DNA of 64,000 bases from Mytilus trossulus (taxonomy: Eukaryota; Mollusca; Bivalvia; Mytilida; Mytilidae): positions 15,857,862 through 15,921,861 of the forward strand of contig NC_086379.1 of assembly GCF_036588685.1 (NCBI RefSeq), given 5' to 3'. The notes under the pieces are model-generated. The model was not told the origin of the DNA, did not search any database, and saw nothing but the letters and a program-made list of their open reading frames with translations. Of the stretch, positions 11,604 through 24,600 are shown one piece after another (the stretch's first letter is position 1; every line of letters begins with the position of its first letter). A program made the position numbers and the translations under genes.

Positions 11604-12290
11604 TATAGTCCAGCGGATATCAGAATAATTGATCACTTTATGGTAAAAGCATGAAACTTGGCATAGTGAAAGATTAAGGGGTATAGACAAAATTCAGATA
11701 TGGAGCCACGAAAAAAAAATCCAATATGGCCGCAAAATTCAAAATGGCCGACATTAGTATAACATAATTCACTTGATGAAGTCTTCCAATTTTAATGTGT
11801 TCAGAAGATGTCACAAACTTATGGAAATACAATTAAGATATGTCAATTATTTATTTTTTTAAACCTTATAATACAGAAATCATCAAAATGGCGTCCAAAT
11901 TCAAAATGGCGCGTCAAAATGTCTAAGTTTGACAGTATTCGTATGTACACACCATCATTGTGTGATAGAAAGTTACCAAATCCGCGAAACTGATCATTTG
12001 ATATCGACAAAGGCCTACAATGTATTATGAATGCCTGGGTGCATAGATAATATTTTCAAAATGGCGGCAATATTCAAAATGGCACCGTTTAACATGTACA
12101 AATTTGACGTTTGTTTTTAAATATGGTATACAAATGATTAAAAAATACTGGATAATTTATTTCAATACAAGCACGTATAAACAAACTTATTATTATTTAA
12201 TGTAACAGGTGACATTAATTATGAAATAAAAATGGCCGATATAGTTCAAAATGGCGTCTTCGACGAGTTCTTATTTTTCACAGTTACAGG
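11604..12290. repeat. T1 left inner arm: four ~165-bp repeat units
   Basis: Starts with tatagtccagc and gatcactttatggtaaaagc, both also found inverted at 32110-32181. Paired aaaatggc-type motifs recur near 11725, 11888, 12060 and 12233. The units are more diverged than the four on the right side. Confidence 0.65.
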
Positions 12291-12476
12291 TAATGACCTT
12301 AGAAAATTTCACAATTGTCCTGAAATGAAAAAAAAACAACATATGCAGTATTGAATCAGTGCAAAAAGTATTTCTTTTTTAAAATGAGATAAGAAATTAA
12401 ATAAAACTCACAAGTAACCATTTAACATAACAACAGATTAAAATTATAATTAAAATATGATACAAATGCAGGGAAA

Positions 12477-12840
12477 TCAAAAGAAAGCACAGTCACGATC
12501 AGTTTCTCTTTCACAGTCCGGTGAGCAGTTGCATAATGCTGTGCATTTTAATGCTGCTTTCGAGAATTTACATGCTCCTATACATCCTTTCTTACATCCA
12601 CAGTGAATGAACTCTTAGCATGACATTGAAGCTTCAGCAAGCACAGACCAGAATGGTACCCAAGTACCATCAAGTTTTTGCCAACCAAATAAATCTGGTG
12701 ATGGCATACTTGAATTTGCAACTAAACAATTGCGCCAAATAACACTACCTTGGTAAGCTGCACGTTTTGTATGTTCAATGAAGAAGTGCATCTTGTGATG
12801 GAGGAATATTGTCAATTTTTCTTGTCTTCTGTGTGAATAA
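12477..12840 (-). pseudogene. Gene A, 3' part (Cys-rich C-terminus), broken
   Basis: Reverse-strand frames read LFTQKTRKIDNIPPSQDALL, then after a one-base shift EHTKRAAYQGSVIWRNCL, SSMPSPDLFGWQ and WVPFWSVLAEASMSC. A TAA stop follows where a sense codon is expected. The frame then continues as a Cys-rich tail: HCGCKKGCIGACKF, then KCTALCNCSPDC, to a TGA at 12477. This is the C-terminal part of the protein whose N-terminal part lies at 29254-31283; the two halves join in frame at the TTAT where E1 begins. I recognise the style (GW...W block followed by CxC clusters) from many uncharacterised invertebrate multicopy proteins but know no function. The frameshift and stop make this a pseudogene. 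Confidence 0.7.
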
Positions 12841-13070
12841 TTCGATTTAAAGGGCTTGACCGTTAAATCACGTTATCAGAGGAAGACAAGACTTGCTACA
12901 GTTCATGCACAGGTCAATGTAACGCGCATGTCTTAATTCGATTACACGGCATATCAATTTTACCACCTAAAGCACTCCTCATAATATTTTGAATGCACGG
13001 TCTGCTAGGAAGTAACTATATATATCTAAGGTCAGATTGTTGAGTTTATTGTACGCATAATTAATGTAAA
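12837..13070. repeat. E left-end repeat, copy in E1
   Basis: These 234 bp match 28429-28662 with a single difference (attacacgg versus atttcacgg), ending in both at taatgtaaa. Confidence 0.9.
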
Positions 13071-14437
13071 TACTTATCTTAATAATTTTTCAATTTCAAC
13101 TGATTATTGATTAATTAATTTCAAATCGGTCACATTCAATTTGATAATTTATAAATTATTGGACAATTTACTAAAGCAATGATTTATATATAGTATACAA
13201 ATCTTTGTCTTAAGTTATTATAATACAAGCGAATTTATTTTAATTTATTTTTATGATTGTATAATAAATTTTTGATTCGCATAATTTTTAATTCCAGTTA
13301 TATTGATATTTTTGTATCTTTTTATCGAGGTATTAAAATATGAAAACTAGGTTCCAGTATTTCTATTCAATTTACATTTCGTAATGCAGATTAAAATGGT
13401 AATGTTCCATTATCAGGTATGTTTAACTATTATTTAATAATGGGGTTGTCTTGTGAGACATTAACACCATCAAATGCAATAAATTAATTTATGGTACCAT
13501 TTATTGTTCTTTTGCGTGTTTAGGACAGCAGTAAATCGTAAATTATATTTCAAAGTTGAGCATCCGTTAAAAGAAACTAGTTGATAAAATTTGATACGGC
13601 AGCTACAGTAATGTCTTTAAAACCGATTGTTTTTCAGTCAGCCAAATTGCGTTGCACATATACATCGACATATAATACAATATGTCTCTGATATTTATAT
13701 TTAATATTTATTTCAAATAATATTCATTCATATTTTGAAGTAATGTCTTTATAACCGATTGTTTTTTAGGTTATCCAAATTTCATTGCACACATTATGAT
13801 ATTTATTTAAAAAAAGTGTATAAAATCAAGGATTTGTATAGTTGTATATTATTTTAATTATATTTGTTCATATTGACATCTAGATCTATTGTAAGGTTTT
13901 TGATGCCTGAGAAGTAAAGGCGTTAAAAGAGGTGTTATAATTGGGGTAAAGAAAACGGCTTTAGCCACCTGTGAGGTCAAAATAGCTACGCATCGGAAAC
14001 AGATACTGAAAATGTGTTATCTAGGATTATTTCATTCATCAGCAGGACCATTTTTATGTATGTCAGTCAGTGAAGTGGCAGTATGCCTTATCTAAATACA
14101 TCAATCAAAAAGGTACTTCTTTTATTCTTTAATTTTAATGTAACTAATTCAGTACATGACATTTTTAGCTTTAGCATTGATTTGAGTAGTGACATTTCGA
14201 GCATAATAAGAAAACGATTCTAAATGGCGGATACTATATTGATCCGGATTGCTTTTTACTTTAAGAGACCATACCACGAATAAGAATAAGATTGATTTAG
14301 TTAATTGGTTTCTTATCTATATATCTCACCCCGATTAGAAAACATTTCAACATTGATTTTTTTTTTATAATTACACTGAGAAGGTAAAGTCCCGCAAGTA
14401 ATTTTATATTCAGTGCATATTTTTAGTATGTGTATAT
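13071..14437. other. No recognisable gene; weak ~132-bp duplication
   Basis: Very AT-rich. A block with aatgtctttaaaaccgattg (13610) recurs about 132 bp on as aatgtctttataaccgattg (13742), an imperfect tandem duplication. No protein motif was found. Confidence 0.5.
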
Positions 14438-16036
14438 GTTAGCGGCAATAAGTAAAATTAGGCATTAAGCTTAAATCCTAGGCAATAAGCTAACGCCTAG
14501 GCATTAAGTTATTGCCTGAAATTTTCAGGCATTAAGCTTATTGCCTGAAATCTGATGATGATTATTCATCCTATTGCCGAACATAATTTTAGGCAATAAG
14601 TAAACTCTGGATTTTATGCATATTGGGTGATTTATTCTTGATATAGAGTCGTTTATGAATATATATTCATTTGACAGATCTTCAAATTAAGTAACTTTAT
14701 TTAGTAATTTTAGCAGTTGAAAAACAGAATTAACTCATACTGTTTTCATGTTTATGTGGTTTTATTAAGTATCAAAAAGACTTTAAAAAAGTAATTGTAT
14801 TCAATTGGAAAAAGGGGGAGATTCTATAGAATAATTATAATTATATTTATTTGAAAATTTCTACACTTTATTAGTCGAGCTAGTTTGAACTGGTCAGAAA
14901 TAGACCAAATTAAGATATGACTTTTTGTATCACACCATTTTTTTTATTTTTTTTTATTTGATACGATTGTATTTGTAAAATAGTTCCAAAATTTGGGATA
15001 ACAAAATGATTTTTTAACACAAATTTCTATCAAGTTTTCATATTTCTAAATTATCATTTGATGCATTTTAATATACAAATAACATATTTTATTAGTGAAT
15101 TTATTTCTGGTCTCTTGTGGAGATTTGATATATTGGTAATCATGCCACATCTTCTTTTTTTATATTTAGAATGACACTGGACCCTGTACTTTGCATCGTT
15201 AAAATTGGTGAAATTCGATTTGTTTTCTTCTCATTTTCAAATGTATGTTATTTGCAGTAATAAAATAAAATAGTTGAAGTATTCAGTATTTAAATGAAAG
15301 ATGCACGAGATTTTCCTATGAACTTTTAAGTATGAAACCGTGACGCTTCGAATTTAGCTCCCTCAAAGCATAAAATGATTTTACTGATTATATATTTAAC
15401 TTTAACTATTTACAATTATTTAGTTCAATTCTAGTAATATAAAACGTAATTACATTTTTTTTACTTATGTTTTGTTTCAAAGAGTTTGGATCTACAATTA
15501 TAATATAAAAAATATTTATAACCTTTCATTTAAAACTAATAATTATTTTCTAATATTAATCGGTTTATGAATTAAAGTTTTTAATTGAAATTGATACAAT
15601 ATTTCATTTTTTTCATTTTCTATTTTCTTTTACGCCAATACTTCCCAGCTAATATAATCCTCAGATACATGTAGCTTCGATATGCAGCATGCTGAGAAAT
15701 GTCGTAAGTCGATCCTAACTTGTTCATATTTTCTGTCCTAAGAATATCTTATAGGACTAATCTTAGGACAGTTTCGACAAACAGGCCACAGTTATCATAA
15801 TGTTATTATGTAACAAATGTATTTTAATTTAAAAATGAATAAATGTCTTTTCTTTACTTGAATTTACATTTTAGGCATTAAGCTTAATGCCTGCACACAT
15901 TTTTCAGGATTTAAGCTTAAATCCTAGGATTTAAGACTAATGCCTACCATCATTTAGGCAATAGACTTACTGCCTAGGCGTTAGCTTATTGCCTAGGATT
16001 TAAGCTTAATGCCTAATTTCACTTATTGCCGCTAAC
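14438..16036. mobile_element. 1.6-kb non-autonomous element with 66-bp inverted repeats
   Basis: The first 66 bp (GTTAGCGGCAATAAGT...) equal the reverse complement of the last 66 bp with one difference. Both ends are packed with variants of AGGCATTAAGCTTAATGCCT, a perfect 20-bp palindrome present in the right arm. About 1.25 kb of AT-rich DNA without a gene lies between the arms. The flanks are both (TA)n, so the target duplication cannot be delimited. It probably is a MITE-like DNA transposon moved by a transposase encoded elsewhere. Confidence 0.8.
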
Positions 16037-16904
16037 ATATATATCACGAAGGAATTTTTACATCTTTCTCATTGTATCACTCTGACCACAAGTATACCTA
16101 AATTTGATTTATTTTCAACGCATCTTTATAAAAGAGAGAATCATTTCACTAATTTCAGAAACTAAATCTGCACTACTTGTGCGAAATATATATATATATA
16201 AAAAAATAAATGGTATCTCGCAGCTATATAAAAATTCATTATCAATGATATCGTAAGTTAACTGATGCATTTTTATATCAGATATTTATTTGACAACCAA
16301 TTTGAATTAGGCAAGAGAGCAAAGAAGACTTGGAGCTAGCAGGGTTCAGGTCATAAGTTGGAAACGAGCTGTTTCGGTTAAGGAAAGCAATTTCACAGTC
16401 TTGTAATTGGGGACCAGTTGATTTAGATCTATGGATATTATTCATGTACCATGATCACAACAAATCATTCATGCCCTGTCTGTATTATGTATAAATAATG
16501 TGATCAAAACTAAGGTCTTGCACAAGGGTAAACCGTCATTACTCACAAAGCTTTTTTGCGCACGTTTTAATCGTGCCCAGAAAAAATAAAATGCTACATG
16601 TAATGGACAAGATAATCAAATGTTGATTTTCAAATATTTACATAAGTTGAAAATAGTATTGCCATGTGTTGGCCGTTCAAGTCACGAATCTTTATTGTTT
16701 CTTTCGGGGTTTGTTTAAACTAGCTTTATTGTATTTTTCATATGAGTGGAACTGGTAGCTATTAATCCGGGATCCACTTGCGCATTTTTAACTTTAAAGT
16801 TTCCATTAGCCTCAAATTTTAGAAAATTGATCAGCAAGGCAAGATATTTTTACTACTATACTTGGAAAAAAGCTTCGTTGGTTTATGTCTGTCATATTTG
16901 TTTT
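16037..16904. other. No recognisable gene
   Basis: AT-rich E1 interior with no protein motif and no repeat shared with the rest of the window. Confidence 0.5.
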
Positions 16905-17100
16905 TCGTAAACTGCTTTGTTATAAATTAGGCCGTTAGTTTTCTCGATTGAAATGTTTTATATTTTCCATGTCGGGACCTCTAATAACAGACTATACGTA
17001 TTGGGTGTTTCTCATTGTTGAAAGCCGTAAGGTTGACTATATTTGCTTACATTTACTTCATTTGTACTTTCAAGTGGATAGTTGTCTCACTGGCAATTAT
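16905..17100 (+). repeat. Dispersed repeat R3 variant
   Basis: Contains aggccgttagttttctcg, gttgaaagccgtaaggttga and the end ggatagttgtctcactggca, matching the reverse copy at 33655-34110. Confidence 0.6.
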
Positions 17101-17221
17101 TATCTTTTAATTAACACTAATAATGAATAGAGCAGAAATAGTATACACTTCTGCAAGTTATTTTTACAAACTTTATTACCAGATGCGTAGATCTCCGATA
17201 AAATTATCGTCTGAAAATTGT

Positions 17222-19050
17222 GGCATGTACTAAAAGCTGGAGTGGAGTGTAGTGGAGTATTGGAGTGGAGTGTTGGAGTGGAGTCATGGAGTGCAATATT
17301 CTTAATATATCCAAAAATTAATATCAATTTAAAGGTCATTTATAATTGTTTTTGGTTTTTAAATTGCAGCACACAATGATTTTATATCATTTCATTTGAC
17401 ATACTTGATTATTCATTAAAGTTGGACAATGTTTGGGTAGCATTTTATGACAGCTTAGATGGAGGAGGGATGATGTAGTGTATCCTGTAATTTATTTTAC
17501 TGTCATGAATTGTTGTATATTTCTAATAAGAAGGGGGAGGCAAAGGCCCAGTAACCTATGCAGTTAAAATTAATTTTGGAAGAGCTCACACAACTTTCAT
17601 AAAAATACACATATTGCTTAATATGTTAATTTTCAAATTGTGGTACGTATTGTCCCTTTTTAAAAAAAAAAGTATGTCTTATTCCTGGCAAAATATGTTA
17701 GAATTAAACAGAGGCTAAAAATTTAACTTGTGATAAAAAAATATTATTAATATTATATTTTTGTCATCAATGGACATGATATAATAGAATTAAATTATCA
17801 ATCAACTTTTTCAGTCACTTTGATTTTATCTTACATGTTAATTAAATGACAGAACTATTTAAAATAGTTTGTTTCTTCCGATTATAAATAGATAAGGAAA
17901 ATGCATCTAGCCACCATCGCCTGTCCATAGAACCCATAAAACTGTCATTACTATAACCTTAGAAACTAAATAACTTTAATAGATTAGAAATGTGGTTGCT
18001 TTTGATTCATTTGATAAAATAAACAGATGTTAAATCAGTACAAACGACACATTAAATGTTCTGCATATTATGAAAACAAGACAGATATAAGTATATAATG
18101 AAAACATTTTCAACAAATTTTATTGTAAAATTAAGACTTTGTCTATTGTCCTGAACATTTAAAGTTGAATTCCGAGCAATTCTAGAAAAAAAATGCTCAT
18201 CTAATAAACTTTGCTTTATTTCATTAAATCTATGAATTCAAACTTTTTCTTGCACAATCAACATTTGAATGAAAATATGTGTTTGTAGCGAAACAGATTG
18301 TTTCAAGATTATAGATCTTGGAATTAAATACATTCTATCATTTTAACACAAGATCATTTAGAACATTTCTATGTTTATCTGAAAATGATTGTCCACAGCC
18401 TAATCATTTTCTTATTATTCCAGCTATGAAAGTCAGATGGAATGGTTGGTCAGTTGAATCATGTCTTTGAACTTCAGTGTCTTGTTTTTTAAAATTATTT
18501 ACACCAGAATGTTGGTCCTCAATGCTCTTCAACTTCGTATTTTATTTGGCCTTTTTAATATTTTTGGATTCGAGCGTCACTGATGAGTCTTTTGTAGACG
18601 AAATGCGCGTCTGGCGTAGATACTAAATTAAGTCCTGGTATCTATGATGAGTTTATTGTTAACTAACTTAAAGGTAACATTGCCAAGAGACCCCCTTCTA
18701 AATTATATTAGAAATCTATCATTTAATATTATTCTTGACTTTTTTTTAATATTCTTTGGAGATATAACCTTAAAAAATGACCCTGATACATCCAAGGTGA
18801 ATAATATTGGTATAATGAACATGAATGCAGTTGGATGCTGTTCAAACATTTAATCTATGGTTGTTTAGCTACACACGTATACACAATGTCTTATAAATTG
18901 GTTTTAGTTCCTAACTCATTGTTTTCACTCCGTGACTCTACTCCACAACTCCACTCCACTCCACTCCACTCCACTCCACTCCACTCCACTCCACTCCACC
19001 ACTCCACTCCACAACTCCACTCCACTCCACTCCACCTTTTAGTACATGCC
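17222..19050. mobile_element. Fold-back with expanded ACTCC arms
   Basis: The left arm reads ggcatgtactaaaagctgga followed by gtggagt repeats. The right arm is its inverse: ActCC repeats then ccttttagtacatgcc. The right arm has expanded to roughly 90 bp of near-pure ACTCC. Short His-Ser-Thr-Pro-Leu open frames in both arms are products of the repeat. An R1 fragment lies inside at 18512-18650; the rest of the interior has no gene. Confidence 0.6.
18512..18650 (-). repeat. R1 repeat, partial
   Basis: Reverse copy with tcctcaatgctcttcaactt, gagcgtcactgatgagtctt and aaatgcgcgtctggcg. Confidence 0.65.
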
Positions 19051-19402
19051 GAAAATTGTTGATATAAATTTACAATTTAAGCGAGTTTTTGTCTGGGTTA
19101 ATGGTTTTCTTTAATCTTATGTATATTATTACAGAGGTCAAGAAAAGTCCAAATAAGTTAGGTGATGAATTGATTTTATTGCTTATTAAAGTTGCGTATA
19201 TCTCAGACTATAAAATTGCTAATTAGTACGATTTTGTTATCTGTAAGAGAAACAACGTAATTGGATTAAATACTGTAAACAGTTATACATGGAATTTTAT
19301 GTATATACGTTTATTAGAGAATACTAGTTTTTGTAAGCAGTCATAAATGATTTGGCATAATAATTGTTGTCGAACGCCATATATATATACTCATGATATG
19401 CA

Positions 19403-19492
19403 ATAAAACAAAAACAAAACAAAACAAAACAAAAACAAAACAAAACAAAAACAAAACAAAAAACAAAAACAAAATTAAACAAACAAAACAAA
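19403..19492. repeat. AAAAC microsatellite
   Basis: About 90 bp of caaaa / caaaaa units. Confidence 0.9.
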
Positions 19493-20767
19493 ATATTACA
19501 CGATTCCAGTTTTAATGCCGTATTGACGAGCGCCCCTAAGACGGCTAATATTCCATCGGCTATTTTTAGAGTCTAATTTTGGGGGGTCTTAACTGCACCT
19601 CAGTTTTCAAAGTTTTTGTCTGGGCAACACGATACATTAACTAGTTCGAATTGACTTTGAACATGCTTTCAGTCACTGCGAGTACTCTTAGGTGGGTACT
19701 TGATGTCTTTAGTCTATTTGTTAGTTGTGTATTGTGTTTTGTGTCTAGCTAATGAGTCAAACCTGCCTCAACTTTGTTTTATTTTGTGTTGTTAACCGAT
19801 GTCCCCGGTTACGGTAGGGATAAATTCTCACAAACTTGTTGTTTGTCGCAGTCTTTTATACTTGTTGTACGTTTAAATTGATTTATACTTAAATATGACT
19901 TTGTTTTCTTGTTTGCCGGGACCCTTTGTTGATATTATACTGTATGGACTATGTTTAATGGTGAAGGCTGTACGGTGGTATATAGCTGTTTACGACCACG
20001 TTATTAAGTTTAAAAATAGTTCATGTCAGATCTTCTAGTTTATATATTTTCTGATAGTAAAAGTAGAATTCAGCCAATGGTAATATAAAAAATATCAACC
20101 ATATATCCGATTACAAACATACATATAACAGTTGGCAAGTCAAATATTTTTATCTGTTATCATATCAATTTTATTTATTTTTCTATATTGTAAATTACCA
20201 ATCTAGAGCTGTTTATTGATTGATTGTCAATTTAAGATATTTCATGTTTCCAAAAGCGTGCTTGGAAAGTGGGGTTTTCAATCACCAAAACTTCGATGTT
20301 GCTCGGAAGTTTGCAGTTACTTATGGTTGTGTTCTCTTATACATTTTCGTATCACAATTTTTTAGCAAGGTCAAAGTGTTATGGGACACTTTAAGTAAAG
20401 AGATAAACTAATCGTATGCTCATTTTTGAAGGGCCCTGCAATATTAAGTAATCCACTAAAATGAACATGACATCGGACAACCGTTCTATACGATAGGTCC
20501 TATCTTATAAGTGATATTGATTTTCTCCAAGATTTGTTACTTAGTCAAATTTGCTTTGTTCAAATGTTACCACGATTGCAATACAAGCACAAGATTCCAA
20601 ATAAGTGATTGAACCAAACTACAGTGAGAAGGAATATGTTATTTGTCAGATTTGAAAGCTATCTAATTTTATACAAGTTACAAGTTACAATTTTAATTTA
20701 TGCAATTATCTGTTTTCATCTATTTATTGTCTATCAAACGGCGAAGTAGGTTATTGGCTTCGGGAAT
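19493..20767. other. No recognisable gene; R3-like traces
   Basis: The part around 19640-20010 has traces of dispersed repeats (ttgccgggaccctttgtt, gaaggctgtacggtgg). No coding motif was found up to the BEL/Pao target site CTGTT at 20768-20772. Confidence 0.45.
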
Positions 20768-20772
20768 CTGTT

Positions 20773-21350
20773 TGTGATGTTACATGACCCAAAATCAAAG
20801 AACACTATAAATTTGGATATGTTTATTCCTCCTTCTACTGAGGGTAAAAGACTACAAAAAAGAAAATAACACAATGTAAATGACAAGCAAACATGCATGT
20901 ATCAATCATATGATAAGTCATTTATAACAAACAATCAATATCAAACATAAAAATATTGGATGAATAACACCGACTTTATACTAGTAAAATCTTGAAAATA
21001 AAACCAACTTTTTACGATTCACACGTTCCATACAGTGAACATTAAAAAATCTGACATGACCCATGTGATCAACTCATTTGACGATTCGCACTTTTCATAC
21101 AGTGATTTGAACAACGTGGTTTGTGTGTGAAATAATTCAAAGCGTATACTTTATAATCAGTAAAAATACTTATGTAAACTTTATATAACAATAGTTTTAA
21201 GATAAATAAATGTAAAGAACTTACTCTATGGCGCTTATAACCAGCAAATATAAGTGTTGAAAGCAGAACAAATTTGACAGGAAATGCGTCTGACATTACA
21301 GAAATTCTAATAAAGGAAACAAATCGGAAATCCGTTCCGGTAACATTACA
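20773..21350 (-). repeat. 3' LTR of the BEL/Pao element
   Basis: 578 bp; one difference from the other LTR (gaaattctaa here, gaaatactaa there). A 75-codon open frame with a hydrophobic start lies in it and recurs in the other LTR; it is not taken as a gene. Confidence 0.95.
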
Positions 21351-21360
21351 CTCCCCTTCC
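21351..21360 (-). promoter_or_regulatory. Polypurine tract (plus-strand primer site)
   Basis: The reverse strand reads GGAAGGGGAG directly before the 3' LTR, the expected position and composition of the primer for second-strand synthesis. Confidence 0.8.
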
Positions 21361-21611
21361 GATATTTCTAACTGAAAATCGCTATAAAAAATTAACTCAT
21401 TTATCTTTAATCACATGATGGTAAATTATTACTTCTATAGCATGTTAAACTTGAAAAACTAGAGAAAAGATGTGTGATACATTGTTACTCACAATACACA
21501 TACATTCAAAAAAATGACAATGAATGAACATAAAAAATCATACTAAATTTCTCAAAAATCTCACAATGTATCTATAATATAAACCACTTGCAATTGTCGA
21601 ACTGAAGAGTT

Positions 21612-24600
21612 TTAAGATGCTTCAATCAATCGAACCAATTCGCTTATTGGTCTCACATACGACTTCCTTTGTCCATCAACGACTATAGACACTTGGACCT
21701 TTCTAACTTTAGAATCATCACTTTCAAATACTTTGTCAATAACACCAAGTGGCCATTGACTTCGAGGAAGCTCGGTCTTCCGCATGAGAATGACATCACC
21801 TTCAAGGAAATTGTCACCTCCAGATTTCCATTTCGGACGAGCCTGAAGGCTATCGATGTACTCTGTTTGCCAACGAGACCAGAATTGATCGGCTAGATAC
21901 TGAACAAGTTTCCACTGGCTTCGCATCGCATCCTTTGTTCCGAATTCAACTTGTCCAAGAGATCCACTTGACGACGCAGGCTTCTGAGTTAAAAGAAGAG
22001 ATGGCGAAAGAACTGACGGGTTTTCAGGATCACTAGAAACTGGAACCAATGGCCTCGAATTGACCATGGCACTGACTTCGCACATTAATGTTGAAAGTAC
22101 TTCATGTGTTAAATCCTTGAACTTATTTTGCAATAACAATGAATCTAGAATACGTCTACATGAGCCTATCATGCGCTCCCACACACCACCAAAATGTGAT
22201 GCATGAGGGGGGTTGAAAATCCAAACTATTTCATTGTCTGATAAAAACTGCTTCATCGGAGTGTCTTCAACGAATTCTGATACAATATTAAGCTCCTTCG
22301 CAGCACCTATGAAATTAGTACCACGGTCTGACCTCAATTCCTGAATTGGTCCACGCAAAGCAATAAATCTTCGCAAAGCGTTAATAAAAGAGGCACTACT
22401 TAATTCCTCAATAAGTTCCACATGTATTGCACGAGATACTAAGCATGTCAATAATAGACCCCAACGTTTGTTTGAAGAACTTGCTGCGCGTGTTCGACGG
22501 ACAATAACTTGCCATGGACCGAAAACATCCAAACCTACATAAGTGAACGGTGCATCAACTTGTAACCTGTCAGCTGGCAGGTCTGCCATTTGAGTCCAAC
22601 CGAACTTGCCACGTAATTTCCTGCAAAGTACACAATTATGGATGACACTATTGACTTTTCGCTTAACGCCTAATATCCATAAACCAGCAGCACGTATTGC
22701 GCCTTCGGTCATTGTCCTGCCCTGATGTTGAACCTTCGCATGATAATGTCTTATGAGAAGAATTGTGACATGGTGGTTTCTCGGTATAATATATGGATGT
22801 TTGTCTAGTGGCAAGTCTGCAGTATTATCGCCCTTAGTAAGCATATGTCTGATACGACCTCCAACTCGCAAGACACCATTGTTATCTAAGATAGGGTTGA
22901 GTGATATTAACGAACTATTCTTCGGTAAATTCTGACCACATCCTATTGCTTCAAGTTCCGTGTGAAAACATTCGTTTTGCACATGTTTTAAAACCACAAG
23001 TTCAGCTTCCTCTGTTGTAACAGCTGATTTGTCGCCACTTTTTCTACGCATGCAAACTTTCATAAGTCGAACCATACAAACTAATTTTGACCACTTAGAA
23101 AATTTATCAATACTGTTACATAACAGACAAGATGTAGATACATGTAGAGTTGATTTAGCCGTTGAAATAACAGTCCTTACTTCCTTATCAATATCGGGTT
23201 CCACTAACGGGAAATTCAGATCATCGATAGTTTTTAAATTCGTTGTTAGGCAACTCGGTCCTCTTATCCATTTGCTTGATGGTAAATCACTAGCAGAGAA
23301 CGGGCGTGTCGCAAGATCAGCTGGATTTTCTTTAGTCGGGATATGATTCCATTGTTTGGGCATACTAAAGGCTCTGATTCGGCCTACACGGTTTGCGACA
23401 TACACAAAAAATCTTTTTTCATCGTTCGAAATATAGCCAAGTACTATTTGGCTGTCAGTATAGAAATGAAAGTCTTCATTGTCTATGTCTAATTGATCTT
23501 TAATAATCTCTGCTATGTCTATTCCAAGCACAGCAGCACATAGTTCCAGACGGGGTATAGTATGTCCGTGCTTCGGAGCAACCTTCGTTTTTCCAATAAG
23601 GAATCCTATATCACTAGTTTCTCCTGAGAACACCTTTAAGTACGCAACGGCGGCTACAGCTTCCTTCGATGCATCACAAAAAACATGAACTTCTAACCTA
23701 CTTGCATTCTCAACTGAATAAATACAATACATTCTTGGAATACACAATTCACAAAGGTTCTTCAACGAGTCAACCCATAATTTCCAGCGTTTATGAAAAT
23801 CTTCCTCTAGCGGATCATCCCAGTCGGTAGATGAAGAGCATGACATAATCTCGCGTAGCAATAACTTTCCTTCTAGAGTTACTGGTGCGGTAAAACCAAT
23901 GGGGTCGAATAAGCTGTTGATAGTAGAGAGCACCCCACGGCGCGTGAATGGCTTCGGTTCTGTATCGACACTAAATACAAAGGCATCTAAATTAATGTCC
24001 CATGATATGCCTAGACTTCTTTGCAACGGTAAATTTTCTTCGTCAATGTCAATGTTTTTCAAGTCTTTCGCAAGATCATCTTTAGCAAATTGTTTAAGTA
24101 CTTCTGTTGAGTTCGACGCAATTTTGTGTAGTCTTAATCTGCCGCCTTTCATCAATTCGCTTTGTGTATTCTTCACTAAATCAACGACTTCGCACACACT
24201 TGAACAACTTATTAGTCCATCATCGACGTAGAAGTTCTTAGATACAAATTTCTGAACGTCTAGAGATGCCGTTTGGACAGATCTACGCAAACCATATGTG
24301 GCAACAGCTGGTGAAGGGCTGTTGCCAAATACATGAACTGTCATTCTAAACTCCTCCAGAGGTTTACTTAAATCACTATTTGGGTGCCATAAGAAACGAA
24401 GATAGTTGCGATGATCGGTCTTAACACGGAAGTTATGAAACATTTGTTCCACATCAGCGGTTACTGCAACGCGTTCACGACGAAACCTAAGCAGAACTCC
24501 TTGAAGACTATTCGACAAGTCTGGGCCCGACATTAACACATCATTGAGGGCTACACCTCCAAATTGAGCGGACGAATCAAAAACAACTCTGATAGATTCT

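Noticed and set aside
18835-19062. Open frame rich in His-Ser-Thr-Pro-Leu as a gene
   Set aside because: It is the translation of the ACTCC repeat; the opposite arm at 17100-17339 gives the same pattern on the other strand.
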